Shown in pieces: positions 8,725-19,865 of a DNA stretch of 64,000 nt (positions are counted from its first letter, which is position 1; each line of letters opens with the position of its first letter). Where the stretch lies: NCBI RefSeq assembly GCF_949628265.1, contig NC_088787.1:33530844-33594843 (forward strand), in the 5' to 3' direction. A model generated the notes under the pieces. That model ran no database searches, was not told the DNA's origin, and saw nothing but the letters and a program-made list of their open reading frames with translations. The DNA is from Cloeon dipterum. Lineage: Eukaryota > Arthropoda > Insecta > Ephemeroptera > Baetidae. Position numbers and translations under genes: made by a program.

Positions 8725-11157
8725 ATGGACGAGGAATATTCTGATTGCCGAACGTGCACCATGCAGTTGAAGATCTCGAACATGGAGTCGGTGTTCAGGT
8801 CTTCAAAATTAGCTGAAATGTACAGGACGGTGTTCGCCGTGAGCGTGGTGCCGGACAAACGTCTGCCTGAGTTCATCTGCGTACCTTGCCTGACCCAAAT
8901 GAATGTTGCATATGAATTCATCTCCAAGGCGTTGAAAGTGCAACAGACGTACTTGAGTGAAGCTCAGCCGAAGGAAGATAAGAATGCAGCAGAAGTGCCA
9001 GAAAATATTTTAGCCGACGACAAATCTTCCAAAGACTCGGAGCCGGCTACTTCCCCCGCGCCGAGACCACAGCTGAAACTGAAGCCGCTGTCGGCGCTGA
9101 TGAAACCAAGCACCCAGAACTCTGTGCAGACTAATCCGCTCGTTAAGGACATGAGCTACATGTTTTGCGCAAAGTGCAATACCAGGTTTTTATCCAACAC
9201 CATTGCATTTCGGCAGCATACGAAGCTATGCGGACAGAGTGCCAAACCCAACCAGCTGTTTGTCAAGTTTCACAGCAATGGGGTAGAGAAGCACATTCTA
9301 ATCAATCAGAACAGGGCGTTACCGATGCCAAAAACCTTGTCAAGTACCGTGAGGTTGGTGTCTGGGAGGTCGCCTTTCGCCACACCGAAACAGAGTTCTC
9401 AGCAGCAGACAGCATCCTCAACCGCAGCTCCACTCCAGATGTGCTACCCCGACCCAAACTCACCCTCAGCTTCCACCATGCAGAGTCCGCCCATCCAATC
9501 AGTGCCTTCACCCTCCCCGATAGCCACCTCTGCTGTTTTCTCCTCTGCTCCCAGCTCCTCAACCTCTCACACCACCACTTCTTACCTCTTGACTCCCAAC
9601 ACCTCGAGTGCAGCTGCTCCCCTCCTCGTTACTCCATCGGTCGTCGCACCCACCATACCCTGCCCCCCGGCCCCCCAGCCATCAACACTGGTATGGACAC
9701 CTACCCCATCAGCTACCCCCCGTGTGCCAGTTTCGGTGGTTAGTCCTCTCCGTGCCCCGGCGGTCGCCGCATCAATTTCCACCGTCCGACCACCTTCCGC
9801 CACCGTCCCCTCTCAAGCCCCTCCGGCCAATATGAACGACCAGACACTGCCCCAGTCAACGTCCTTGGTGCAGCAGAGGTGGTCTGTCACCCACTCGCCC
9901 ATCGCTTCCCCTTCTAATGATTCCTCTACCCCGCCACCTGCTCCTCAAGATTCCCCCTCGCCACCTCTACCTGATCCTCAAGGTCCTTCCTCTTCTCCTC
10001 CACCTGTTATTCAAGATGTCCGCTCTCTTCAGTTGGATGAGGACGAGGTTGAGGTGCTCAGAGAAGTGCACCGGATAGATGAGGACGAGATTGAGGTGCT
10101 CAGCGATGTGCTCCCGTCGCGCCAGGCGATGAAACGGAACGCAAACGGCAACTTCGTAAGCAACGCGGTGAACGTGCTCGCGCTGCGTTCTCTCTGGGTC
10201 AACCCCGACCTGACGCACTGCAGCCTGTTTGAGAAAAGACTGAAGACGGAGAGCCTGCTGCGAAGTGCCATGAATCTCCTGTGCGAATGCTCTGAGTGCC
10301 GGATTGTTTTTCTCAGTGAGACCGAGTACCTCGACCACTTTGTCTACAACGACGAACTGAAGTCTTACGTGCACTCAGCGTGGGCCTGCCGCGCCTGCAA
10401 GGCCAACTTCAGTTCGAAGCAGCTACTCGAGGAGCACTACCTGATCGGGCTGCACGGCAATTTGCGCAATCAGTACACGTGCAGCTTGTGCCCCATTTTC
10501 ACCAACTTCAACACATGCGTGATGCGTCACGTACTCAAGATCCACTCGCACTGTCCGCACTGCTACACCAATCTGCAGTTGGCCCGTAGCGTCGCTCTGC
10601 GGGCCGGCCAAGGGCCCCTGAGGACGAGGAACTGCCTGAATTGCGGCCTGCTCACCAACCGCAGCTCCGAGGTCGCCCTCATGAAGGTGTTCGAGGTGCC
10701 GCAGCGTGAAAAACGGATAATTTGCAACTGCTGCTGCTTGGCGTTCACTACCACCGAGGAACTGATCTCTCACTTTGGCAAGGAACACCCTAACATCGAG
10801 GTAGATGGCTTGCTGCACTGCGTCGTGGCCTGCGGCAAAAAAGTCTGCGCCGAGACAGACTTGTACAAGAAGCGAGAGGCCGGCCTCTTGAACAAGATCA
10901 AACTCGAGCCAGAAGACGAAGTGGAAAAACTAGAAATCGATTCAAAAGTCAAATGGTACTGTTGTTCCTCGTGCCCCGCTAAATTTGCAGTATTCTTGGA
11001 ACTCTTAAAACACGTCACTGTGAGGCACTCCTCTCCATTTTACAGCTGCAGATGCAACAGGAATTTTATTGACCTAATTGACTCTCAAAGACATGACTGC
11101 ACAAAAAATGATGGTTTACAATTGAAACTCGTCAAACTGGAGGACCAATCTCGCTGA
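8725..11157 (+). CDS. ZAD-type C2H2 zinc-finger protein, 810 aa
   Basis: An uninterrupted coding exon. The start is ATG 8725 (AGAAAATGG context), which begins five bases after a splice-acceptor-like TTGCAG, so a 5' UTR intron is likely. The N-terminus is a ZAD zinc-binding domain with C8, C11, C52 and C55, the arthropod-typical dimerisation module of zinc-finger transcription factors. A C2HC-type finger (FCAKCNTRF, around residue 150) follows. A long linker rich in Pro, Ser and Thr (about residues 225-440) precedes an acidic stretch with a repeated DEDE(V/I)EVL motif. The C-terminal half holds about six further atypical C2H2 fingers (CECSEC, WACRAC, YTCSLC, IICNCC, WYCCSSC, YSCRC). It is presumably a nuclear DNA-binding protein; its targets are unknown. 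It lies in tandem with a second ZAD gene 0.9 kb downstream, but the two are too diverged to be a recent duplicate. Confidence 0.85.
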   Translation: MDEEYSDCRTCTMQLKISNMESVFRSSKLAEMYRTVFAVSVVPDKRLPEFICVPCLTQMNVAYEFISKALKVQQTYLSEAQPKEDKNAAEVPENILADDKSSKDSEPATSPAPRPQLKLKPLSALMKPSTQNSVQTNPLVKDMSYMFCAKCNTRFLSNTIAFRQHTKLCGQSAKPNQLFVKFHSNGVEKHILINQNRALPMPKTLSSTVRLVSGRSPFATPKQSSQQQTASSTAAPLQMCYPDPNSPSASTMQSPPIQSVPSPSPIATSAVFSSAPSSSTSHTTTSYLLTPNTSSAAAPLLVTPSVVAPTIPCPPAPQPSTLVWTPTPSATPRVPVSVVSPLRAPAVAASISTVRPPSATVPSQAPPANMNDQTLPQSTSLVQQRWSVTHSPIASPSNDSSTPPPAPQDSPSPPLPDPQGPSSSPPPVIQDVRSLQLDEDEVEVLREVHRIDEDEIEVLSDVLPSRQAMKRNANGNFVSNAVNVLALRSLWVNPDLTHCSLFEKRLKTESLLRSAMNLLCECSECRIVFLSETEYLDHFVYNDELKSYVHSAWACRACKANFSSKQLLEEHYLIGLHGNLRNQYTCSLCPIFTNFNTCVMRHVLKIHSHCPHCYTNLQLARSVALRAGQGPLRTRNCLNCGLLTNRSSEVALMKVFEVPQREKRIICNCCCLAFTTTEELISHFGKEHPNIEVDGLLHCVVACGKKVCAETDLYKKREAGLLNKIKLEPEDEVEKLEIDSKVKWYCCSSCPAKFAVFLELLKHVTVRHSSPFYSCRCNRNFIDLIDSQRHDCTKNDGLQLKLVKLEDQSR

Positions 11158-12031
11158 ATACAAACATAGTGATTGTAAAATACGTATGTTTCATTTTATA
11201 CAGACTTTTGTCTTTCGCTGTCCTCAGTGCCAACTATTCTCGAATTATTTTAGTTCCAGTCTCATCAGCACATTGATGTATATGACACAGTGCCCAATTA
11301 GGGTGAAATACACAAATATAACTTTGCTTCTTTAACTGAAATTATTTATGCAGCATCTTCAATACTATATCCATTTTAAAACAGTCATTTTTTATTTAGG
11401 CTACAAAACTGACGGAAAATTTGTACCAACACATTTTTTTCAGAAAATTGACCCAATAAGCAAGTTTAATCATAAGTTCACAGTGAAGGAACAGTAATCC
11501 AACTGTTGAGGCTTCAAAATGATCTTAATTCAAATATCTAACTGAAATCTTGAACCAAGGGTTTAGCTAATGGGATTCATGTGGACAATACCTAATTTCC
11601 GCGATGGCTGTGCTAATTACGACTTATTATCAAATTCTACTTAAAAATCTTCTTGGGCAGCCAATCAATCCTTGGGATAATTGTTCATGATACATGAATA
11701 ATTTAAGAAATTTTAGTTAATGCTTTATCAACCAGACTTAACAGTTAACAATAACAAAAGGATCAAAGTGCTAAAAAGTTGAGGTTCGGACTTCGGACAC
11801 GAAAATTAGTTTCGAAAAAAGTGCAAAGCCTTTTTAATTAAAAAGAAGCTTCTTAACATGAAGTAGTTATGGGTATTCTTTCCAATTTATAAGAAAAAAA
11901 ATCACTGAAGATCCTGAGAACAACAAAAATATTTCATTCCACAGTCTGAAAAGTAGAGTTACAAGTAAGAGCAAAATTTTGTATTTCTGTGACAATTTAT
12001 GACTGCGTCTTTTATTGCAGAAGTTGCCTCG
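11158..12031. other. Spacer between the two ZAD genes
   Basis: AT-rich, holding the 3' UTR of the first ZAD gene and the leader or promoter of the second. TTTATTGCAG directly before 12021 is a good splice acceptor, so part of this stretch may be a 5' UTR intron. No other feature is visible. Confidence 0.5.
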
Positions 12032-14296
12032 ATGGAAGAAGAGTCTGGCTCGAATCTGTCGGACCTCTGCCGGCTGTGTGGCGCCGCGAGCACGGAGCGA
12101 AAAGACCTGCGGAGCGATGAGCTGGCGGCCCAGCTGCAGAACCTGCGCTTCGAGCCGACATGGGATGACGGTCTGCCGTGCGGTGCGTGTCCGGCGTGCG
12201 TGCTGAAGCTGGCCGAGGTGCACGATTTCGTGGCGGCCATGAAGCGCACCGACGACCTCCTACGCGCCCTGCTGGCCACCTCCAAGGAGCCGCCGGACTT
12301 GTCCTTCCTGGACGCGGGGGACACGCAGTCGCTGTGCCTCGAAGAGCCGGAGCAAGAGCAGCCAGAGTCGACCAAGAAGCGGAAGTCCTCCTCCTGTCCT
12401 GGCAGGGAGAGCAAAAAGCCAAAGCGGGAGTCGTCGATCTGCGAGAAGCTGGCCGAGATGAGCAGCAAAATGAAGGAGACGGAGGAGTTGAACGCCAAGT
12501 TGAACCTTCCAGGCTCATCCGGCTGCCTGCTGGAGATGATCGGCAAGAACCAGAGCAAGCCGCGCGGCCGCATCCAGCTGGACAGCTCGGAGACGTCGAT
12601 ACGTGTGTGCGAGCAGTGCAACATCATGTTCTCGCGGCCGGAGCTGCTCGAGCAGCACCGCGGCGCCGAGCACCTGGTCTTCCAGTGTCAGGTGTGCGGC
12701 GCAAACTTCAACACGGCCCTCATCCTGGCCAGCCACCTCAAGCGCAACGTGCACAGGGTGGCGCTCAAGGACACCAAGTGGACCTGCGCCGAGTGCTTCA
12801 TGGTGTGCAAGGACAAGGGCTCAATGCTCGAGCATGTCAGGTCGGTGCACACCAACGAACGGCCCTTCCCTTGCCACCTTTGCGAACGCAGGTTCGCCGT
12901 CAAGAGGGCCCTCACCCTGCACGTCAGGGAGCACAAGAAGGACTGGTCGCACGTCTGCCGCTTCTGCGGCAAGGGCTTCCTCATCAAGGAGTACTGCGAG
13001 ATCCACGTCAGAAGGTGAGAGGCTCGTACAAACTAGTTACAAATGCGGAATAAGATAAAATTCTTTGTGTGGTGAACATTTTTTGAATAGATAATTTTAG
13101 AAGCTTTTTTGAACTTTTTGGTCGGAAAAAATGTCAAATTTACCTAATTTGACCCTCAGGAATCGATTCGTGTGCTCAAAATTTTCATCAAAGTGGGCCT
13201 TTAATTAAATTGCCAAAAATTTCAAAATTGAATTTAAAATTCATTTATGCGCATTTTATCTGAAATTAAATTTGTAGACACTATTCAATGAGAGAAATGG
13301 ATCGGTGGCTCATTTTTTACGTTGCGGGAAAAATTAAAAATTTCCCACAAGGTTTAGTTCTGGGCTTTGTAAGGTTTTGTGGTTAATCGTAGAACCGAAA
13401 AATAAACCTATTCAAAAAGCAGATGAAATTTCCTACATTTAACGTACAGAAATGGTCTTGCCTCAATTTTTGTTAACGGAAAAAAATGTTATTTCAATGA
13501 AAATGTAAAAAAATAAACCATAATTTTTAGAACTATTTTCATGTTACAAAAATTGAATTTTTTTGAAACATTATTTCGAACTGTTAATGAGCCCTTATTA
13601 ATTATTAGAGTTTCCAATTTTATTTATATTTTCCTCTGCACTTCTCAACATGTGCACTTTTAGACATTTTATTTTTTATAATATCTAAATTAATGTATCC
13701 TTGACAGGTATCACACGAACGAGCGGCCGTTCCAGTGCGACCGCTGCGAGGCAAAGTACGCGTCCAAGCTGCAGCTGAGCGAGCACATCATCGCAAAGCA
13801 CGAGGGCGGCCGGCCGGAACAGATTTTCACGTGCCAGGTGTGCAAGAAGAAGTTCAAAGGCTCGACCGGCTTCAAGTACCACGTGCAGACGCACGACGTG
13901 CCGCTGGACGAGCGCAAGAAGTTCAAGTGCGAGCTGTGCGACGCGGCGTTCATCCGCAAGCCGGCGCTGATCAAGCACGTGAAGCGCCACAAGGGGGAGC
14001 AGGAGATGTTCGAGTGCCGGTTGTGCGGCAAGAAACTGGCCACCGCGCACGGCCTCGAACTGCACCTGGTCGTCCACTCCGGGGAGAAGAACCACGTGTG
14101 CGAGTTCTGCGGCAAGGCGTTCGCCGCCGCCGGCACCCTCAAGGTGCACATCCGCTCGCACACCGGCGAGAAGCCCTACCAATGCAAGTTTTGCCCCAAG
14201 AAGTTCTCGCAGCGCTCCTCAATCAAGGTGCACATGCGCAACGTGCACCAGTATGAGGACACCGTCGACAAACTCAACATGTATTTGTTGACCTGA
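12032..14296 (+). CDS. ZAD-type C2H2 zinc-finger protein, 523 aa, two exons
   Basis: Coding exons 12032-13014 and 13708-14296 are joined by a GT-AG intron of 693 bp that falls inside finger 5 (IHVR|RYH) with consistent phase. The start is ATG 12032, just after an acceptor at 12020; an upstream in-frame ATG at 11999 lies in the predicted intron. The N-terminal ZAD has C13, C16, C53 and C56. A charged linker with a KKRKSSS-type basic patch (possible nuclear signal) leads to eleven C2H2 fingers, the last two joined by a canonical TGEKPY linker. A polyfinger array of this kind usually binds DNA in the nucleus, with the ZAD mediating dimerisation. The exons are much richer in GC than the intron. 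AATAAA is at 14394-14399. Confidence 0.9.
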
Positions 14297-15343
14297 TTGC
14301 ATTTCTCTCCTTCTGTGTATTCAGTTGTGAGTGTTTAGAGTGGAATTGTGATTTTTTACAAATTGAAATTGGTGTTTTAAGGGAAAGTAACGCAATAAAT
14401 GTGTTTCGATGGTACAAATTTTGTTGGTTTGTGGTGAAATATTGTGAAAGGGCAAACCTGTACTGCAGTTTTTAACTGTCAAAAATTGATGAAATGGCAA
14501 AAAAATTATACCAAGACTTTAAACTCTCTCATCACTTGAGTCTGGCTAGTATTAATTTCATTCTGTATTTTCGTCAATATACCACTACTTACAAATGTGT
14601 TGAAATGACTTGCAAGGCTTGAAAATTAAAATGTTTTTACGTTAGTATTATTTTAAAAGATGATTTTCTTTTCTATATATAAATACAAGTTTTAGTGGTA
14701 TAGCTCTCAAAATTATCAAGAGTTGCATCAAATTCACACGTATTTATTTTTTAAATTGAAATAATTTCTTTTTTTAATTTAACTTATTTTGCTCTTAATT
14801 TATAATTTTTCAATAGTTTGCCTGAACCTTGACTCTTGCTTGAGGTAGACAGAAAATTAAGGAACAGTTGAGGTAATTGAGGACGAGAAATGTGATTTAA
14901 GCCAACACCTCAGTGAACAGGAAAAGAATTACATTTATTTCGTACTTCTTGCTGAAAAAATTGGCTAAAAATTACACAAAGTATCATCACAAGAATAAGT
15001 GGTAAACATTTTCTGCCCTGTAAACTATTAATAATTAAGTAGATCTATTTTCTTTTTTTAATAATCTATGTAGTTTTTTAGATTTGTAATAGAAAAATAA
15101 AATCTGTTTTTCGGCCAACTTAAAAAATAATTTAAAAATTGAATTGACCAATATGAAGGCATTAAAATCTTGAAAAAATTTCGTGCAAAGATTTTTCCTA
15201 CTCAAAGCGTAAAAAATATTGCTACTGGTTTAAACTTTACTCCCTTAATTTCTCTAAGCAGGGTAGAATTTACATTTAAATTAAATTGATCACGCTCGCT
15301 TATAACTTAGGTTATTTTGTTATTGTTTACAGACCAAATTAAA
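14297..15343. other. Spacer between the second ZAD gene and ANKRD49
   Basis: AT-rich. It contains the ZAD 3' end and, near its right end, TTGTTTACAG (acceptor at 15332), so the ANKRD49 leader probably has an upstream non-coding exon in this stretch that I cannot place. Confidence 0.5.
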
Positions 15344-15991
15344 ATGTCGGACGCCGGCTCGGACAGTGATGAGTGGCAGGACTTGTCCGACGTGGACGCA
15401 TCCGAGTATCCAGAGCCACCAGAAGAGGAGATCTTCGATCCAGAAAATTACGCGTTCCGCGACGCCAGTTACACGGAGCCGCGGCCGACGTCGGGCGACC
15501 CTGAGGAGGAGTTCCTGTGGGCTGCGCAGGCCGGCGAGATGGACATGGCCGAGGAGCTGCTGCGTACGCGGCCCGAGTTGGTGCGGACGCAGGACGCGGA
15601 CGGCTACACGCCGCTGCACCGCGCCTGCTACAGCGACCGCGTGGAAATGGTGGACCTGCTGCTGTCGCGCGGCGCGCCCACCGACCTGCCGACCAACGAC
15701 GGCTGGATGCCGCTGCACTCGGCCTGCAAGTGGGGCAACCACCGGTGCGCCATCAAGCTGCTGATGCACGGCGCGCCCATCAACGCGGCCAGCTCATCTG
15801 GCCAGACGGCGCTGCACATCGCCGCCTCGTGCCGCTCGGACAAGGAGTGCCTCAAGCTGCTGCTCTCCTGGCCAGGCCTCGACCCCAGCCTCAAGAACGC
15901 CGACGGCGAGACCGCCTACGACAAGGCCCTCATCAACACCAAGAAGCACTACCTCTTCAACGCCGTCAAGAGGTGCACCCAGGAAATTTGA
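15344..15991 (+). CDS. ANKRD49: Ankyrin repeat domain-containing protein 49-like, 215 aa
   Basis: Single coding exon. The start ATG 15344 follows a splice acceptor at 15332 by 11 bases. The acidic N-terminus (SDSDEWQDLSDVD) is followed by about four ankyrin repeats from residue 55 to 200, with the hallmark GYTPLHRACYS, GWMPLHSACKWGN, GQTALHIAA and ADGETAYDKA motifs. The order of motifs, the acidic leader, the overall length (human protein about 239 aa) and the C-terminal HYLF...V..CT segment match ANKRD49. The vertebrate protein is linked to transcriptional regulation and germ-cell function; the arthropod role is not known to me. It is convergent with the SLC35B4-like gene. Confidence 0.85.
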   Translation: MSDAGSDSDEWQDLSDVDASEYPEPPEEEIFDPENYAFRDASYTEPRPTSGDPEEEFLWAAQAGEMDMAEELLRTRPELVRTQDADGYTPLHRACYSDRVEMVDLLLSRGAPTDLPTNDGWMPLHSACKWGNHRCAIKLLMHGAPINAASSSGQTALHIAASCRSDKECLKLLLSWPGLDPSLKNADGETAYDKALINTKKHYLFNAVKRCTQEI

Positions 15992-16724
15992 ACGGTTGAG
16001 CCGATTATTTTTTCTCTTCAATTTTTTCCAATATAATTATGCTCGATTTTTTGATTTTAAGTAAATATTGTTTGAAAATATAATAGCTACAGTTTTTTTT
16101 TTGTAATCAGCATAGTCAAAAATTTTGATTAAAATTATATTAAAAAATTAGAGGGTTCAAAATGTAGTTTAAAATAATTTAAAATAATTATTATAAAGTA
16201 GGTTTTTCTACGCTCAACGGGAAAATTAATAATTATTAAAATGTTAAAAATTTTATATTTAAAAAAATCTTATAAGACGAGTACCCTATTTTTCTATCTT
16301 TTAAACGATGCAGTTTGCGAGAAAATTGATTTAAAACAAGAACCGCCATTGCTTAATTCATTTTTATTTAAATTCCCAATCTCAAAACTCCAACAAATAA
16401 ATTTGAAAAAAAATAATGGGACATTCATTAGCCTTAACAAATTGCAAATAATGCTGAAAATTATCTAAATTATATATCACGTCGGAAACTACTTACAAAA
16501 GCATGGTGACTAGCTTAAATTTAAATCTCAAAGCTAGTTTAAATCTTTTATTTGAAATGACACAGCATTTTTACAAGCAGGTAATCACAACCGCACAATA
16601 TGAGAAAAATGTCTACCTAAAGAGTTAAGAAAGTCAGTGAAATATTAAAATTCAAGTAATACTGCTTAGACCAAAGTTCGTTTTTGGCTGTTCTTTTAGA
16701 TGTAAAATAATAAACACAATATTC
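15992..16724. other. Convergent 3' regions of ANKRD49 and SLC35B4
   Basis: Very AT-rich spacer receiving transcripts from both sides. A minus-strand polyadenylation signal (TTTATT on the plus strand) at 16547-16552 suits the SLC35B4-like gene. No gene is supported. Confidence 0.6.
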
Positions 16725-18269
16725 CTATGACAAACTGAATCCAATGGTACCGCCGAAGATGAGCAAAGTGCCGAGCCAATGGTAAGCAGTGAACGGATTC
16801 TGGAAGTACCAAATGGAAAAGACGAGGCTGAGGAACTTCCTCAAGGTCACGACTAGGGTCACGGTGAGCGACGTGCACTCTGTGGTCAGCGCATACACCG
16901 AGCTGATGCAGATGAATTGGGACAGCACGTTCAGGGCGAGGTAGACCAGCGTGCAGGGCACGACGACGCCCAGGACCGAGATTGGAGGGCTCTCGACGGC
17001 CAGCGTCATGTGCGTGAATATGTTGGAGTAGAGGAAAATGAAGCCGGGTAGCGGCATCAGGTGCGTGTAGAATACGGCCTCCTCCGAGTGCTTTCCGTGC
17101 GCTTTGAACAATGTCTGTGATGGACGTAAGAACAAAAATATTTTAAAATAGCTATTATGGAAATCGAGGGTTAATTAAATCAATATTCCATGAAAGAAAA
17201 GTAACAAACTAGAGGAACATTTTTAAAAACGAACTAGATTTGCAAAATTCGGTCTTTTTTAAAAACACAGAAAAATTAATTTTTTAGTCTGTTTTTGTGG
17301 CAATTTTTAAAAAAGTTGAACATGTATAATTGATTTAAATAAATACCCCAACGGTAGAAAAATAATTAGGTTAATTGAAAACTATTAAAATCAAGTCTTT
17401 TTTGTTGGAATAAATAAATTTAATATCCAATTAAATATTAAATGTTGAAAAGGATAAATTTAGCTCTCATAAAAGCATTTTTTCTCTTTAAGTAATTTTA
17501 AAATTTTGTTGCCCTTACTTAGACAACACAACTAACTTACCTCCTGGTAAATTCCCATGCGTGCGGAGACAAAAAGTGCAATGACGAGCAGCGCGACGCC
17601 TACACACCACCACAGGAACTCTGTGTTCGGGTCGGAGGCGGTTGCCTCCGCCAGCTCAGGGTCAGGGTCATCCATGCCGGTCGACTCCTTGTGCGCAGCT
17701 GTGTCTTTGGTGACCACTTTGGCCGACTCGAGGGTGCAAATGACGACTCCGATCGTGATTGTGAGCACGGAGGCCACTTTGTAGTTGGAGTAGGTGCGCT
17801 TGAGGATGGTGATCCCCATGACCATGTTGGCGATCAGCGAGCCCGACCGGATGATGATGTGCAGCGGCATCGCGATGTTGAAGTTGAATGCGTAGTTGTT
17901 GGACACGTTGGCCACGAAGAAGAAAATCACTAGCAACACGTAGTGCTTTACGTGAATCTGAGGCTTTCTGGTTCCGCATCTATTTTTTTTTTAATTTTGT
18001 GTCATCAATTATAAAAAAATGATATTTTTGAGAAAATGACATGAGAAATCTTAGTAAAATCGTTAAATTGTTTTTTTTTTTAATTTTTCAAACGTGATAT
18101 TAGAGAAGGGAAGACCCAACCTGGCTGACGAGACAAATCCGTGCAGAGCGATGAAAAGGAACTGAGAAAAAGTGGCGAAGATGCCGATTCCCGGGTCCTC
18201 CTTGACGAGCAGCTCCAGAAAGTAGACGTTCGAGCAGCAGCCGAGGAACACCAGCCCCATTAATGTCAT
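16725..18269 (-). CDS. SLC35B4: SLC35B4-type nucleotide-sugar transporter, 325 aa, three coding exons
   Basis: Coding exons 18121-18269, 17541-17979 and 16725-17114 (stop) have consistent phases (978 nt). The protein is hydrophobic with about ten membrane segments and carries the hallmarks of the SLC35B/UAA family: GLVFLGCCSNVYFLELL at the start, VSNNYAFNFNIAMPLHII, RSGSLIANMVMGI, the SARMGIYQE cytoplasmic loop, GKHSEEAVFY, TTECTSLTVTLVVTLRKF and YFQNPFTAYHWLGTL. SLC35B4 carries UDP-xylose and UDP-N-acetylglucosamine into the ER/Golgi lumen for glycosylation. The loop at about residues 140-170 is acidic and species-variable. The tail ends soon after the last helix and lacks the Lys-rich end of the human protein. 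The start at 18269 was chosen because it aligns with the family start. An upstream GT (18330-18331) and an AG at 18280 could define a 52-bp 5' intron; the frame stays open across it, so a longer N-terminus is not excluded. Confidence 0.9.
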
Positions 18270-19865
18270 CGGCCATATTCTGAGGTCTAATTTGACTCTG
18301 ATTTTAACTGCATTTCCCTAATTTCACGTACCTTTCATATTCCGACCGCGAGGATGATTTTGACGCGAGTGCCAGCACCGACCTAATGCGCGGCCAAGCA
18401 CCGCACGCGTAGCATTTCCGCTGCCAACCTAGATTCATAATCATTTCCAGCCAAACGCACGGAATTTTGGTACAAAATGGTTTGTTTGTAAATGTCAAAT
18501 TTTAAAAGAAAATCCAAAAAGGCGGAGGGTGAGTTACCATATAATTTTGGTGAATTGTTTGGAAACTTTAAATTTTGATATAAATAATATTTCATACTTT
18601 CTATGAAGCAACGTTAGTGAATTAAAATATCATCTAGAATAATTTCGAGACGTATTTCACGCATAGCGAAGACCAACTGCCAATTCTGTAAATATTTGAC
18701 TCAAAATGCAACAAAAAATCGTTCACAAACCACTGCCGATCCACATTTCCTAGATTTTTATAATTAATTTTTCGTTTAATATCAGGTAGATTTAAGTTGG
18801 AAATAAAACATGAGTTGTTTTCGTAATATGGGTATTTATCATCAATTTATATTCTTGATCAAACACTTTGTAATTATTTAGCGAATAACGATTTCCTGAC
18901 TTATAATTAAGAACCATGTAAGTCGCCAATTCTTTTGTTCTTTTTCGCTTACGACGCGAATCTCGTCTGAAACAATCAGCTTAAATATCACAATGGAGGG
19001 AGTAGGGCGAAATTAACAACGCTCGAATTAATGCTCAGACTCCGTTAGCGTCTAAACAGCTTTTTAAAGTCTTACACAATACAACATAGTAAAAAATAAC
19101 AAATTCATCGGCCGTAACCCTAGAGCAATGCGCGGGGAATGTTTAATGGCGACGACATAAAAATAAAACGAAAGAAAATTAAATCAAGCACCGACTGCTG
19201 GGAGGGACTAGAGGCAAAAACGCTTTCTTCCTTACTTTCTTCGCATTTTTTCTCGGTTTACACAGTTTCAACGAGGCGAACTTCAGCTCCGCCGGCGTGA
19301 TTCTTAACACGCTACGTTCGACTACAACAACCGACAGCTAATGTGGTTTGTCCATTATTATATTGCTATTATGGAAATGTTACAAGTGTGGGATAATCAA
19401 TTTACACGTTTGTGAAGCAGCTTCCGACATCGCTCCAAACGCAACAATTCAAACGACTCTTAACTTTACATATTGTCGATTTACACCCACGAGAATATAG
19501 GATTTCCCGGCCAATTTTTCGTCCTCAAATTTCAGAACAAGCAAGCTCAAAAAACAACGCCCTCTTTTTCGACTTTTCATATTTAAAAAAAAACGCGGCT
19601 TTTGTTATTAGATCGGTTTACGGTACGTAACAACAGGTAAATTTTTCTCAGCTGAGTAACTATTCACGGCACAATTGATCTTGTTTGAAAGACACGTTGA
19701 ATATTTGAACAGCAACAAGAGCAGCGAGCTTGCTCGCTCACCCGAAACAACAAGAGAAAATAGACAAAAAACTCATAAATGCCTCCCACAAAAATCGAGT
19801 CAAATCAAGAGTGTTGATTATATTGTCAAGAAAGTAAGTGCACGTGTCGGGGCGAAGAAGTGGAA
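18270..19865. other. Spacer between SLC35B4 start and DMXL end
   Basis: Contains the SLC35B4 5' leader (probable non-coding exon about 18332-18500) and promoter, and the 3' UTR of DMXL on the same strand. No other gene is seen. The open frames here are short and lack coding character. Confidence 0.5.

Noticed and set aside
9165..9803. Long open frames on both strands within the first ZAD gene
   Set aside because: They are out-of-frame readings of the Pro/Ser/Thr-rich linker; the ZAD-to-finger frame runs through without interruption.
12178..13053. 291-codon plus-strand open frame overlapping the second ZAD gene
   Set aside because: Arg/Gly/Ala-rich shadow of the GC-rich zinc-finger exon in another frame, with no domain of its own.
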